Assembly (NCBI GenBank): GCA_937138495.1
Contig: CAKZPE010000003.1
Span: 1-55,748, forward strand
Reading direction: 5' to 3'
DNA: 55,748 nt
Source: an uncultured Oceanospirillaceae bacterium
GTDB taxonomy: Bacteria > Pseudomonadota > Gammaproteobacteria > Pseudomonadales > Balneatricaceae
Shown: positions 1-8,636 of the stretch, piece after piece
Position numbering within the stretch: the stretch's first letter is position 1
How the letters are laid out: every line of letters starts with the position of its first letter
Notes under the pieces: model-generated
Database searches by the model: none
Seen by the model: the letters and a program-made list of their open reading frames with translations, nothing else
What the model was told of the DNA's origin: nothing
Made by a program: the position numbers and the translations under genes

Positions 1-70
1 CGGAAGTGAAACGTCTTAGCGCCGATGGTAGTGTGGGGCTTCCCCATGTGAGAGTAGGTCATCGCCAAGC
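1..70 (+). rRNA. rrf: 5S ribosomal RNA, 3' part only
   Basis: The first ~70 bases match the 3' half of bacterial 5S rRNA: the conserved GTGAAACG, the GCCGATGGTAGTGTGG segment, the CCCCATGTGAGAGTAGG helix and the closing ATCGCC. The 5' half lies outside the window. A strong terminator follows at 82-113, so this is the end of an rRNA operon transcribed left to right. The exact 3' end, near 70, is estimated by analogy with other gammaproteobacterial 5S genes. Confidence 0.93.
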
Positions 71-81
71 ACCTAATTAAG

Positions 82-113
82 AAAACCCTGCTACGTTGTA
101 GCAGGGTTTTTTT
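82..113 (+). terminator. Terminator of the rRNA operon
   Basis: A perfect 13-bp stem (82-94 with 98-110) closes a 3-nt GTT loop and runs into a T tract ending at 113. It begins 11 nt after the 5S 3' end. This is a textbook intrinsic terminator. Confidence 0.93.
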
Positions 114-260
114 ACGTCTGCAGAAAATGCAAAGGCTCTAACTGCGTTACTCATAAAGACGCTTATTAAGCGTATGGTTGCTGCGCTGTAGCGCACATTC
201 TCTCAACTGAAAATACAAGGCGGTATCCGGAGCGGCGATTCACAGCTTGCTGTGAGGGCT

Positions 261-335
261 TCCATCGCCACGCATCTGATTAAGAAAACCCGCTACACTG
301 TAGCGGGCTTTTTTACGTCTGCAGAAAATGCAAAG
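261..335 (+). repeat. Decayed second copy of the 5S tail, terminator and downstream flank
   Basis: Positions 261-335 repeat 59-134: TC(A/C)ATCGCCA, then CTAATTAAGAAAACC against CTGATTAAGAAAACC, then the terminator, then an identical TTTTTACGTCTGCAGAAAATGCAAAG-type flank. Similarity seems to reach left to about 249, where TGTGAGGGCTTCCATCGCCA resembles the 5S end TGTGAGAGTAGGTCATCGCCA. A further short match, AACGCTTATTAAG against GACGCTTATTAAG, follows each copy (347-359 and 158-170). The simplest reading is that an rRNA operon tail was duplicated and the inner 5S copy was then mostly lost. Confidence 0.75.
285..314 (+). terminator. Second rRNA-tail terminator (in the duplicated copy)
   Basis: An 8-bp stem (289-296 with 300-307), a 3-nt ACT loop and a following T run (309-314). 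It has diverged from the first terminator through paired changes: the stem core is CCCGCTAC here and CCCTGCTAC there. Compensated change suggests that terminator function was kept. Confidence 0.85.
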
Positions 336-662
336 TTCGTGATGAAAACGCTTATTAAGAACCGGGTTATTACCCGGTAGCAGAAGGCTTCTGTCGGAAA
401 TACAGAGTATTGTCAGGCATCAAGGCAGGTTCTTTATAAGTACTGGCGGGCTGTATCGTGTCAGTTTATTTATTGCGGCGTTTTGAGTATCGGTCAGAAT
501 ACTGATGAGAGTATTTTTCCTGAGCAGGCCGCTTATAAATACTGAAGTTCAATCTGAGATATGCCGGTCGCCAGAGATTACTGTCGATGGATTTTGGATG
601 GTTTCCGGCGTGGAATAAATGCTGATAATGTTGAATGAGACAGGCGGGCAGAGGTGAAATAT
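336..662. other. Non-coding gap with no recognised feature
   Basis: No convincing gene, RNA or repeat was seen between the duplicated rRNA tail and the hairpin that ends the lipoprotein gene. Base composition is unremarkable. Confidence 0.5.
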
Positions 663-692
663 ATATCAGGGCTGATGCTTCAGCCCTGATAT
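663..692 (-). terminator. Hairpin ending the small lipoprotein gene
   Basis: A perfect 13-bp inverted repeat (663-675 with 680-692, TGCT loop) lies just past the lipoprotein stop codon. On the minus strand it is followed by an AT-rich but interrupted T stretch, so termination may be imperfect. Confidence 0.7.
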
Positions 693-699
693 GTACTGG

Positions 700-1089
700 T
701 CAGCTGTTGAGAAAGATGATGCTATCGATTGTTTTGACCAGATTCGAAACCCAGTTGTTGTAGTTCCTGTGAATAATGTTTTGCTCAGCGTTGTATTTCA
801 TATTTGAGCTGGCTTTATAGTGGATACTGTAAGAGTCGTTATCGTAGTAAATGTCGATTGCTACGAAGTGCTTATCACGTGGTTTTATCTCCGCAACCAT
901 ATGACCTGGAGCATCCTGCGTCACTTTCCAGCCGATTTGTTGGGCCGCTTTGTGAATATACTTTCCCAGACTTTCCTGAGTCATTGAGTTATGGGTATTG
1001 AATACCGCATGGTCATCTACACTCTTTACAGGCTGGGTGGTGCAGCCTGCGATCAATAGTATTGTGAGCGCGAGAATTACAGCTTTCAT
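700..1089 (-). CDS. Small outer-membrane-type lipoprotein, function unknown
   Basis: This 129-residue protein starts with a short lipoprotein signal (MKAVILALTILLIAGC). The lipobox LIAGC puts the lipidated cysteine at residue 16, and the next residues TTQ lack the Asp+2 inner-membrane retention signal, so outer-membrane sorting is likely. The mature part has no domain I recognise. It is polar, with an alternating pattern around residues 55-95 (HMVAEIKPRDK, IDIYYDNDSYSIHY) that suggests a small beta-rich fold, as in other small secreted lipoproteins. It stands alone between the rRNA tail and the divergent deaminase operon and has its own terminator hairpin. Confidence 0.75.
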   Translation of the reverse strand: MKAVILALTILLIAGCTTQPVKSVDDHAVFNTHNSMTQESLGKYIHKAAQQIGWKVTQDAPGHMVAEIKPRDKHFVAIDIYYDNDSYSIHYKASSNMKYNAEQNIIHRNYNNWVSNLVKTIDSIIFLNS

Positions 1090-1195
1090 AAGAATTACGT
1101 CCCGTGTAACTTAATTGATTTGAATGCGGGATTTTAGCAAAGGCGCTTTAAGGTTTGCTATTTTATTTGACGGTTTTAAAAATCAGGGGTGGTGT

Positions 1196-1633
1196 ATGGA
1201 TAAGTTCCTACAGGCGGCAATTGATGAAGCAAAACAGGGGCTGGCAGAAGGAGGTATTCCTATCGGTTCGGTATTGGTCATTGATGGTGAGATAGTGGCG
1301 AGAGGACACAATCAGCGTGTTCAGAAAGGCAGTTGCGTGTTACATGCCGAGATGGATTGTCTTGAAAACGCTGGCCGGCTGACAGCAGCTGACTATAAAC
1401 GCGCCACCCTGTATTCCACGTTATCTCCCTGTGATATGTGTAGCGGCACGGTTCTGTTATATGGGATCCCAAAGGTAGTTGTGGGTGAAAACAGAACCTT
1501 TAAAGGGCCGGAAGAATATGTACGTTCCAGAGGCGTTGAGCTGACGCTTGTGGATGATGCGCAGTGCTATCAGTTAATGCAGGATTTTATTGCGGCTAAG
1601 CCTGAACTCTGGAACGAAGACATTGGTGAATAA
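1196..1633 (+). CDS. Cytosine deaminase, yeast Fcy1-like zinc enzyme
   Basis: A 145-residue zinc deaminase of the CDA superfamily. The zinc and proton-shuttle motif HAE (residues ~50-52) and the second zinc motif PCDMC (~79-83) are both present. The flanks resemble yeast cytosine deaminase Fcy1 far more than TadA or guanine deaminase: GGIPIGSVL, RGHNQR, QKGSCVLHAE, LENAGRL, TTLSPCDMC-like, YGIPKVVVGEN and the C-terminal WNEDIGE all have close counterparts there. The likely reaction is cytosine to uracil plus ammonia in the cytosol, feeding pyrimidine salvage. The start at 1196 is chosen over a GTG/ATG start farther upstream because AGGGGTGG lies just before it and the fold needs no extra N-terminus. 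The MoxR gene begins 10 nt downstream, so they are probably cotranscribed. Confidence 0.85.
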   Translation: MDKFLQAAIDEAKQGLAEGGIPIGSVLVIDGEIVARGHNQRVQKGSCVLHAEMDCLENAGRLTAADYKRATLYSTLSPCDMCSGTVLLYGIPKVVVGENRTFKGPEEYVRSRGVELTLVDDAQCYQLMQDFIAAKPELWNEDIGE

Positions 1634-1643
1634 GGAGCCTGGT

Positions 1644-2489
1644 ATGCGATTTGAAGGCACAGACCAGTACGTTGCAACGGCAGATTTGCAAATGGCTGTT
1701 AACGCGGCAATTACCCTGCAGAGACCGTTATTAGTAAAAGGGGAGCCGGGTACAGGGAAGACTATGCTGGCCGAAGAGGTCGCTGCAGCGCTTGGGAAGC
1801 GACTGCTACGCTGGCATATCAAGTCGACGACTAAAGCACAGCAGGGCTTGTACGAATATGACGCTGTATCACGCCTGAGAGATTCTCAGCTGGGCGATGA
1901 GCGGGTACATGAGATCGGTAACTATATTAGAAAAGGCATGCTCTGGCAGGCGTTTGAGGCCGAAGAGCAGGTGGTGTTGCTGATTGATGAAATTGATAAA
2001 GCGGATATAGAGTTTCCGAATGACTTGCTGGTTGAGCTGGATAAGATGGCGTTCAGCGTGTACGAAACCGGCGAGGAGGTTGTTGCCCGTCACCGCCCGG
2101 TCATTATTATCACGTCAAATAATGAAAAAGAGCTGCCTGATGCTTTTCTGCGCCGCTGCTTTTTTCACTATATCCAGTTTCCGGATGAACAGACGATGCG
2201 GCAAATTGTTCAGGTACACTTTCCTGACTTGGAAAAACAGCTGGTTCAGGATGCGCTCGAAGTGTTTTTCCAGGTCAGAAACGTTAATGGTCTGAAGAAA
2301 AAGCCATCGACATCGGAGTTGATTGACTGGCTTAAATTGCTCATGGCGGACAAGCTTTCAGCTGAGGTTTTACATAGCCGTGACGGCCGTCAGGCAATCC
2401 CGCCGTTGCACGGTGCATTACTGAAAAATGAGCAGGATGTGCATATGCTGGAACGTCTGGCATTTATGTCCCGCCGGACGTCAGGATAA
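1644..2489 (+). CDS. MoxR-family AAA+ ATPase
   Basis: A 281-residue AAA+ ATPase. Walker A is GEPGTGKT (~35-42), Walker B is LLIDEIDKAD (~113-122), and a sensor-1 region ITSNNEKELPDAFLRRC follows with an arginine pair typical of the MoxR clade. MoxR proteins are chaperone-like ATPases that work with VWA-domain partners to insert metals or mature enzyme complexes; the partner here is probably the next gene, 17 nt downstream. The start at 1644 has AAGGAG upstream (1632-1637) and leaves a 10-nt gap after the deaminase stop. An earlier in-frame start at 1590 would overlap the deaminase. Confidence 0.88.
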   Translation: MRFEGTDQYVATADLQMAVNAAITLQRPLLVKGEPGTGKTMLAEEVAAALGKRLLRWHIKSTTKAQQGLYEYDAVSRLRDSQLGDERVHEIGNYIRKGMLWQAFEAEEQVVLLIDEIDKADIEFPNDLLVELDKMAFSVYETGEEVVARHRPVIIITSNNEKELPDAFLRRCFFHYIQFPDEQTMRQIVQVHFPDLEKQLVQDALEVFFQVRNVNGLKKKPSTSELIDWLKLLMADKLSAEVLHSRDGRQAIPPLHGALLKNEQDVHMLERLAFMSRRTSG

Positions 2490-2506
2490 AGAAAGAGGTC
2501 TGTACT

Positions 2507-3682
2507 GTGCTGATTGGATTTTTCTTTGCGCTGCGCCAGTCTGGGGTGCCCGTTAGCCTGAATGAGTTATTAGTCTTGCTTGAGGCTTTGAAGCAGCGCA
2601 TAGCATTTGCGGATATGGACGACTTTTACCTGTTATCACGTCTTTGTCTGGTAAAAGATGAGAAGTATTTTGACCGCTTTGATCAGGCATTCGGGACATA
2701 TTTTCAGGGGCTTGAAAAGGTTAGGTTATTTCCTGAGACGGAGCTGCCGGAAGACTGGCTTCGGGCAGAATTTCTCAAGCACCTTTCTGCGGAAGAAAAG
2801 CAGCAGATGGAAGCCCTCGGCGGTCTCGACAAATTGCTGGATACTTTACAGGAGCGCCTGAAAGAACAGCAGAACCGTCACGCCGGGGGAAATAAATGGA
2901 TTGGCACTGGCGGCACATCGCCCTTTGGTCACAGTGGGTATAACCCTGAAGGAATCCGTATTGGCGGTGAGAGCCGGCATAAGCGGGCAGTTAAGGTCTG
3001 GGAGCAGCGGCAGTTTCGCAATCTTGATGACTCTCAGACACTGGGCACCCGGAATATTCAGGTGGCATTGCGGAAGTTACGCCGTTTTGCCCGGGAAGGG
3101 GCAGCTGAAGAGCTGGATTTACCGGATACTATTCGCAGTACCGCCAATAATGCCGGCTTACTGGACATTAAGTTAGTGCCGGAGCGGCATAACGCTGCCA
3201 AAGTTCTGCTGTTTCTGGATGTGGGGGGCTCGATGGATCCGTATATCCGTACCTGTGAGCAGCTTTTTTCTGCGGTGCGCAGCGAGTTTAAGCATCTTGA
3301 ATACTATTATTTTCATAACTGTGTCTATGAAAAGCTCTGGCAGGATAACCGGCGGCGGTTTCAGGAAACGGTACCCACCCTGGATGTTTTACGGACTTAC
3401 GGTAAGGATTACCGGGTGATTTTTGTCGGTGATGCTGCGATGTCTCCCTACGAGCTTATGGAACGTTATGGCAGTGTGGAGCATATGAATGAAGAGGCTG
3501 GCCAGGTCTGGTTACAGCGTATTCTTGATGTCTGGGATAAGGCCGTCTGGCTGAATCCGGCCCGGGAAGATTATTGGCAATATACCCGCAGCACTCAGAT
3601 GATCAGGCAACAATTGGGCGGCCATATGTATCCTTTGACGCTGGCAGGGTTGGAAGCGGCAATTTCTCATCTGGCACGTTAG
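2507..3682 (+). CDS. VWA-domain (CoxE-like) protein, MoxR partner
   Basis: A 391-residue protein with a helical N-terminal half and a C-terminal von Willebrand A-like domain (~230-390). The metal-site loop reads FLDVGGSMD (~239-247), so the usual DxSxS appears as DxGxS. A glycine-rich segment (IGTGGTSPFGHSGYNPEG, ~130-147) precedes the VWA domain. Proteins of this family (COG3825/CoxE-like) are regularly encoded beside MoxR ATPases and are thought to act as the substrate-engaging partner. Start is GTG at 2507 with GAAAGAGG upstream. The stop codon overlaps the stop of the convergent binding-protein gene (3679-3682). Confidence 0.85.
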   Translation: MLIGFFFALRQSGVPVSLNELLVLLEALKQRIAFADMDDFYLLSRLCLVKDEKYFDRFDQAFGTYFQGLEKVRLFPETELPEDWLRAEFLKHLSAEEKQQMEALGGLDKLLDTLQERLKEQQNRHAGGNKWIGTGGTSPFGHSGYNPEGIRIGGESRHKRAVKVWEQRQFRNLDDSQTLGTRNIQVALRKLRRFAREGAAEELDLPDTIRSTANNAGLLDIKLVPERHNAAKVLLFLDVGGSMDPYIRTCEQLFSAVRSEFKHLEYYYFHNCVYEKLWQDNRRRFQETVPTLDVLRTYGKDYRVIFVGDAAMSPYELMERYGSVEHMNEEAGQVWLQRILDVWDKAVWLNPAREDYWQYTRSTQMIRQQLGGHMYPLTLAGLEAAISHLAR

Positions 3683-4437
3683 CGATAGTTGCTGTGAATT
3701 CTGTCCAGGGTACCGTCCTGCTGCATGGCGCGCAGCGTCTCATCAAAAGCAGGTAAAATTTCTGTGAACGCTGAAGATTTGCTGATCAACAGCAGCAATG
3801 CCAGTTGCTGCCCGGCCAATGGAATCTCCCTGACACTGAAATCGTCATTGGCGAAGCGTTTCAGGTGATAGTTAAATATATAAGGGTTTTCGACGATCAT
3901 GTCGATCCGTTTCAGGCGGAGCATTTCTGCCATGGATGAGGTTGAATAGGCCGGCTGGACAGAGTGTCTGTTCAGATTGCGCTTTGCCCAGCCGCTGCCT
4001 GCCACAACGCCAATCTTATAAGGCGTAAGATTCTCCAGCGACAGGGTTTCAGAATCCTCGAGGCGGGGGTCTGCAGCATTCATAAATACGGCAATGCTGC
4101 CGAAGGTGACGGCTTCCTCGCTGGCATTGGCATAGCTGAGCCGTTCCGGGGTGGCAACAGCAACATAGGCATCAATCTCACCGCTTTTGACATAAGCCTG
4201 CACCCGCTTCCAGGGTAAGACACTGTGTCTGAGAGGAATTTGCATACGGCGGCCGAGGGCTTCTGTCAGCACATCCACTTCAATGCCTTTCACCTGACCG
4301 TCTTCAGTAAAGCTGTAGGGTTCGTAGTCTGCGTAGGCGATGGTCATTACCGGCGTTTGCGAAAAACTGAAAGGGCTGAAAAACAGGGCCAGACACAGTA
4401 AAAGGGGCTGTATGTACAACGAAACAACAGTGCGCAT
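3679..4437 (-). CDS. Periplasmic solute-binding protein, family 3 (amino-acid type)
   Basis: A 252-residue secreted protein: signal peptide (MRTVVSLYIQPLLLCLALFF..., cleavage near SFS-QT), then a type II binding-protein fold of the SBP_bac_3 group. Its first strand reads VMTIAYADYEPYSF, followed by GQVKGIEVDVLTEALGRR, the usual ligand-pocket opening. Such proteins bind amino acids or similar small polar solutes. No ABC permease or ATPase lies nearby, so it may be an orphan receptor serving a distant transporter or a sensor. The start at 4437 is chosen because the signal peptide begins there; an upstream start at 4482 would put 15 residues before it. It converges on the VWA gene with overlapping stops. 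Confidence 0.8.
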   Translation of the reverse strand: MRTVVSLYIQPLLLCLALFFSPFSFSQTPVMTIAYADYEPYSFTEDGQVKGIEVDVLTEALGRRMQIPLRHSVLPWKRVQAYVKSGEIDAYVAVATPERLSYANASEEAVTFGSIAVFMNAADPRLEDSETLSLENLTPYKIGVVAGSGWAKRNLNRHSVQPAYSTSSMAEMLRLKRIDMIVENPYIFNYHLKRFANDDFSVREIPLAGQQLALLLLISKSSAFTEILPAFDETLRAMQQDGTLDRIHSNYR

Positions 4438-4536
4438 AATACGAATCCCGAAGGCTGAGTCAGAGAGAAATATAAGTACCACAGTTGATGGCGCAGTTCA
4501 TCCAGGATTACACAGTTTGAGCAGCAGGAGGTTTTT

Positions 4537-4998
4537 ATGAAGGCATATACCCGGTTGGCAGCACCGGCAGACAGTCATGCCCTGGCGGGTCTGCTAGATC
4601 AGTTAGGTTACCGGTGGACACCGTCCGGCCTGATACAGCACATGGCTCTGTTGCGGCAAAAAGGACATGAAATCTGGGTCGCCTGTTATCCCGGCGGGGA
4701 AGGGGAAGAAGAGGTCATTGGCTGTATCAGTGCTATTCTTGATGTGCGTCTGGCAGAAGGCTGTGTTGGAGAAATTGTCAGTCTGGTCGTCATGGAAGAA
4801 TGCCGTGGCAGCGGAGCCGGATCTGCATTACTACAGGCAGCACAGGCATGGCTTGAACCAAAGGTTAGCAGTATCCGCATCCGCGCAAATACTCGCCGGG
4901 AAAAGGCGCACGGATTCTATCTGCGAGCCGGTTATGTGCCGCATAAAACGCAGCAGGTATTTATAAAACAGAGCCGTCCGCAGCATAGAGAAGATTAA
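4537..4998 (+). CDS. GNAT-family N-acetyltransferase
   Basis: A 153-residue GNAT-fold enzyme. The acetyl-CoA pyrophosphate loop is visible as ECRGSGAGSALL (~88-99) after the strand EIVSLVV. The C-terminal motif B (HGFYLRAGY, ~128-136) is also typical. The acceptor substrate cannot be read from sequence. A strong AGGAGG lies just before the start. A protein of unknown function follows 25 nt downstream in the same direction, so the two are probably one transcript. Confidence 0.88.
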   Translation: MKAYTRLAAPADSHALAGLLDQLGYRWTPSGLIQHMALLRQKGHEIWVACYPGGEGEEEVIGCISAILDVRLAEGCVGEIVSLVVMEECRGSGAGSALLQAAQAWLEPKVSSIRIRANTRREKAHGFYLRAGYVPHKTQQVFIKQSRPQHRED

Positions 4999-5023
4999 CC
5001 ATCAGTAAAACAGCAAGGAGCGC

Positions 5024-5431
5024 ATGATGATATATATTATGACGTTTAATGCTGCTCTCGGACGGGAAGAATTTACCGTCGGCGGAGAGAACCCTCCAGC
5101 ACCGGGAAAGACCGTTGCTGACTGGCTGGCCACTAAGCTGGCGGTGTACGGGATCGTTGTTGAAGACCTGTATGAAGAAGAACGGGGCTGGGAGATGCGG
5201 CTGGACCTTCTGCATGATGGTCAGCAGCAGGGGTATTACCTGAGTGTGTCAGGTACCGAAACCGGTCCGAAAATCGAATGGCAACTGGCTGTTACGAAAC
5301 AGCGAAGTTTGCTGGAGCGACTGGCCGGTCACGGTGTATTACAGCATGGGGATACCCTGATCGAAACGCTGCAGCAATTACTGCCCGAAAACGATTATCA
5401 GGTGAAGGAAAGTCACTGGCAACCTGAGTAA
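5024..5431 (+). CDS. Conserved-looking small protein, function unknown
   Basis: This 135-residue protein is not recognised. It is acidic and soluble, with no signal peptide or membrane segment. Codon use resembles its neighbours, and an AAGGAG ribosome site sits 6 nt before the ATG pair at 5024/5027, so it is very probably real. It is likely translated with the GNAT gene. A short internal stretch, GYYLSVSGTETGPKIEWQ (~67-84), looks like paired beta strands. Confidence 0.65.
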   Translation: MMIYIMTFNAALGREEFTVGGENPPAPGKTVADWLATKLAVYGIVVEDLYEEERGWEMRLDLLHDGQQQGYYLSVSGTETGPKIEWQLAVTKQRSLLERLAGHGVLQHGDTLIETLQQLLPENDYQVKESHWQPE

Positions 5432-5574
5432 GTGGCCATAGACGTGTCCTGGCGTTGCAGCAAGCGCGTACGTGTATGATCAGGTCTGGTGCGTTTCGGT
5501 ATCAGACAATAGCGTCGTCTGTCGGGCAAACTTTACAGCCACCGTGTGGGTTGGCTATTAACCGGAGTGAGAAT

Positions 5575-5604
5575 AAGCCAGCTCCCCGTCAGGCGGGGAG
5601 CTGG
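5575..5604 (-). terminator. Terminator-like hairpin after the chemoreceptor gene
   Basis: A perfect 10-bp stem (5578-5587 with 5595-5604) and 7-nt loop begin 8 nt past the chemoreceptor stop. The trailing T stretch on the minus strand is short (GCTTATTCT). Confidence 0.65.
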
Positions 5605-5612
5605 GAATGCGT

Positions 5613-7484
5613 TTATTCAGCGCGGGCTTCTACCTGAAAACACTCAGCTGATTCAACCAGCTCCTGGCCCCGGCTGGACACCTGAACACTCTGGCTACGA
5701 ATATCAGAGGTGTACTGGTTGCTTTCAACCATGGCCCCGGCAATTTCTTCCATATTGGTGGAAATTTCCTGTGTGACGCGGGCCATCTCTTCAATGCCCA
5801 CAGCGACCTGGTGGTTACGGTCAGTAACGCCCTGAATACCTTCGTTAATGGCGCTGACAACCGCCAGCGCTTCTTCACTGTGACCCTGACCGACGCTGAT
5901 ACATTCGCGGGCACTTTCCATGCTCTTGATCAGGGAACGGGTAAGGGTTGCCATGCTGTCGACGATCGAAGTGATATCGGCGGTGGCATGTACGGTCTTT
6001 TCTGCCAGGGTGCGAACTTCATCGGCGACGACGGCGAATCCCCGGCCCTGTTCACCGGCCCGGGCAGCTTCAATTGCCGCGTTGAGTGCCAGCAGGCCTG
6101 TCTGGTTGGCAATGTCGCTGATCATATCGGTGATGCTGTCCACCTTGGAGGAATGTTGGTTCAGCTCTTGAATTTCCTGATCCACCTGTGAGAACAGGGT
6201 CGCGGTTTCAGTAAATGAATTAACAGCACGGTCAATAACTTTAGAGCCTTCCACTGCCGTTTCAAATGACTGTCGGGCCATAGAATCCGCATCGTTAGTG
6301 GTGTTGGTCAGATCCTGCAGGGTAGCGCTCATTTCTTCTGTGGCGGAAGCGACTGTCGTGGTTTGTCCGGTGACCTGATCAGTGGTCTGGCTGACCTGCT
6401 CGATGGACGTATGCAGTACGCCGGCTGCGTTCGTCAGCTCAAGGCTGGTGCTTTTCACCTGTCCGACAATGCCTTCCAGTTCGTCTGCCATGTGATTAAC
6501 GGCGTTGGCGGTACGGTCAAACTCATCGTTACGTTTTTCATTTATCGGCAAACGCAGGCTCAGATTACCGGCACCGATTCCTTCCAGGCAGTCGATGATG
6601 CCGCTCATGGAGGCGGTAATCGTACGGGCAATATTGAAGATCAGAATGAACAGAATGGCTGCCAGTATCAGGCCGCCCCCGGCCACCATGATGCGGGCGT
6701 CAGTGATAGTGTTCTGCATATCGGTTTCTACCTTTTGCAGAACAGTGGATTTCATTTGCAGGATCAGGTTCTGCACATTGGTGCGGATGTTTCCAAGTTG
6801 CTCATCAGCGGCCTGGCGGGTATTACGGATATCCGTTACGACAGCATTTGCCTGATCGAAACTGGCGACATAGGCTTCAAAGCTTTCCTGGTAGAAGTCA
6901 TACAGGTTGATCTCGTCAGCGGCGGCTTTAAATTTGCTGAACAGCTCCCGGATTTCATCGTGCTGAGACACTTTATATTGTTCAAAGTAGATGTTGACCA
7001 GAATGGTCGTGTCCCGCTGAATCGGTTTCAGCGCGCCCAGTACTTTGGTGGTCAGCTCATCACCCACCACATTGACGGCCTGACGCAGACCTTCGTCGGC
7101 GCTGAGCCCCAGTGACTGATTCAACTGTGCCAGTTTACGCAGGTTGTCGATATACAGGTTGTAGTTTGCTTCCAGTGCCTGGGCATCAGCAGCCAGTGAA
7201 TTATCGGCAGCCAGTGCACTGAGTGAGGCGATCTGTTCACTCTGGTTAAGTACCAGTGCGTCCACGGCCGTCAAATCATGGCTTTCGGCCCGTTCAAACT
7301 CAAACAGTCCCAGGCGCAGTTCCTGTAACTGGGCCAGTTGAGTGTTCACCTGGATGGTTTGTCCGGCACTGCTGGAGATCTGATTGATCGATGTCAGGGC
7401 AGCATATGCCAATGCTGCACAACTGAGCAGTGTGAGTATCAGGACAGAGCCAAGCTTTGCCCTCAGAGATAGGTTTTTCAGCAT
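5613..7484 (-). CDS. Methyl-accepting chemotaxis protein
   Basis: A 623-residue transmembrane chemoreceptor. A first membrane segment (~10-30) is followed by a long, mostly helical periplasmic domain (~31-260), a second membrane segment near 270-295, a HAMP domain and a long cytoplasmic coiled coil. The CheA/CheW-binding hairpin tip is canonical: [20 protein letters not shown], then [19 protein letters not shown]. The periplasmic part resembles a four-helix-bundle type rather than a Cache domain, so the ligand is unknown. The start at 7484 ([12 protein letters not shown]) puts a short basic stretch before the first membrane helix and has GGAAGATG upstream. It appears monocistronic with its own terminator-like hairpin. 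Confidence 0.93.
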   Translation of the reverse strand: MLKNLSLRAKLGSVLILTLLSCAALAYAALTSINQISSSAGQTIQVNTQLAQLQELRLGLFEFERAESHDLTAVDALVLNQSEQIASLSALAADNSLAADAQALEANYNLYIDNLRKLAQLNQSLGLSADEGLRQAVNVVGDELTTKVLGALKPIQRDTTILVNIYFEQYKVSQHDEIRELFSKFKAAADEINLYDFYQESFEAYVASFDQANAVVTDIRNTRQAADEQLGNIRTNVQNLILQMKSTVLQKVETDMQNTITDARIMVAGGGLILAAILFILIFNIARTITASMSGIIDCLEGIGAGNLSLRLPINEKRNDEFDRTANAVNHMADELEGIVGQVKSTSLELTNAAGVLHTSIEQVSQTTDQVTGQTTTVASATEEMSATLQDLTNTTNDADSMARQSFETAVEGSKVIDRAVNSFTETATLFSQVDQEIQELNQHSSKVDSITDMISDIANQTGLLALNAAIEAARAGEQGRGFAVVADEVRTLAEKTVHATADITSIVDSMATLTRSLIKSMESARECISVGQGHSEEALAVVSAINEGIQGVTDRNHQVAVGIEEMARVTQEISTNMEEIAGAMVESNQYTSDIRSQSVQVSSRGQELVESAECFQVEARAE

Positions 7485-7638
7485 TCTACATCTTCCAGTT
7501 TGGTGGTTCGGAAGATAATTGTGTCCGCTACAATTCCAAACAACCCGAGAGCCTGCGCTGGCCATATCGCTCCATCGGGCCGCACTTTATTATTGTTAAG
7601 TTGCCCGAGTATGCCATTAAATGTCGCCTTTTGTAGGA

Positions 7639-7659
7639 CTGCGACGGGTTTTGTCGCAG
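7639..7659 (-). other. Hairpin between the LysR gene and the chemoreceptor start
   Basis: A perfect 7-bp inverted repeat CTGCGAC/GTCGCAG with a 7-nt loop lies between the LysR stop (7707) and the chemoreceptor start (7484). No T tract follows on the minus strand, so it could be a weak terminator, a leader structure or an operator. Confidence 0.35.
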
Positions 7660-7706
7660 ATAGACTCCTCACTTTGGGGATGGGCTTCAGTGACCCGGGG
7701 GAATGC

Positions 7707-8636
7707 TTAATCGCTGGCGGTGAAGGCCGCAAAACTTTCCAGAAAGGTATGCAGTACTGGGCCGACATGCTCCCCTTTACGTACCACCAGAGACAGCTGA
7801 ACTTCGTGGCTGAAAAGCTCCCGCGGGAGAGTGCGCATTTCATTATTACTGACCCAGTTAGCGGCATAGCGGCGGGGCAGAAAACCGATATAACGGCCGG
7901 ACAAAATCAGAAATGCCAGACCTTCAGACAGATATGAAGAGGCTGTTGCCGGCGGCAGGGACTGAGCCAGTGGCGATTTCATATCCGGCGCATAGCAACC
8001 TTTCGCGTAACCGGCCCCCTGCAGAGCTGCGATGTCGATAGTCTCGTTGGCAAACAACGGGCTCTGGTATCCACAAAACAGATCCACACTGATCGGAAAC
8101 CGGTGAATCACCCGCAGGTGCTTACCGGCATCACTGAACAGGCCAATGCCAAGATGCAGCGTACCGGCGCTGAGTTCATCTTCGATCTCATCGGAAGACA
8201 GCACTTTAATGATGATATGCACGTCAGGATGCTGGGCGGCAAAACGGTGAATGACATCCTGTACCCGGGTATTGGGTGACATGGTGGAGTTATCCAGAAT
8301 ACCGATTTTCAGTTCACCGGTGAGTTTGCCGTTGAGGCTCGCAACGTTAGCGTTGAACTGGTCAACACTGGCAAATAACCGACAGGCCTCGGCATAGACT
8401 ACCTGACCGTTCTCGGTCAGGGAAAATCCCCCCCGGCCCCGGTTACACAACTTAATGCCCAGCCGGGTTTCAAGATCCTGGATATAGGTGCTGATACTCG
8501 ACAGCGCAATATTCAGCGGTTCCTGTGCCTGAGTGAAGCCACCGCTCTCAACCACCGTCACAAAGATACTCAGCAGGCGAATGTCGATGCTGCTGGTTTT
8601 GCCGATGGAATAGTCGCTGTTGTGGTGCAAAGGCAT
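7707..8636 (-). CDS. LysR-type transcriptional regulator
   Basis: A ~309-residue LysR regulator. The N-terminal winged HTH is clear (IDIRLLSIFVTVVESGGFTQ, then IALSSISTYIQDLETRLGIKL, residues ~17-65), followed by the periplasmic-binding-protein-like effector domain. It is transcribed away from the amidohydrolase-BCCT pair, the classic arrangement in which a LysR regulator controls the divergent catabolic operon. The start is uncertain: 8636 (ATG) leaves a modest leader before the HTH, while a GTG at 8720 would add 28 residues; neither has a strong ribosome site. Confidence 0.9.
   Translation of the reverse strand: MPLHHNSDYSIGKTSSIDIRLLSIFVTVVESGGFTQAQEPLNIALSSISTYIQDLETRLGIKLCNRGRGGFSLTENGQVVYAEACRLFASVDQFNANVASLNGKLTGELKIGILDNSTMSPNTRVQDVIHRFAAQHPDVHIIIKVLSSDEIEDELSAGTLHLGIGLFSDAGKHLRVIHRFPISVDLFCGYQSPLFANETIDIAALQGAGYAKGCYAPDMKSPLAQSLPPATASSYLSEGLAFLILSGRYIGFLPRRYAANWVSNNEMRTLPRELFSHEVQLSLVVRKGEHVGPVLHTFLESFAAFTASD

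Noticed and set aside
5455..5637. 60-residue open frame between the unknown small protein and the chemoreceptor
   Set aside because: It overlaps the chemoreceptor 3' end and its hairpin and has no ribosome site.
7639..7659. Terminator call for the LysR hairpin
   Set aside because: No T tract follows on the minus strand; kept only as an unassigned hairpin.
7478..7867. 129-residue open frame overlapping the LysR 3' end
   Set aside because: It runs through the intergenic region and LysR in another frame; the LysR frame has clear domains and this one has none.
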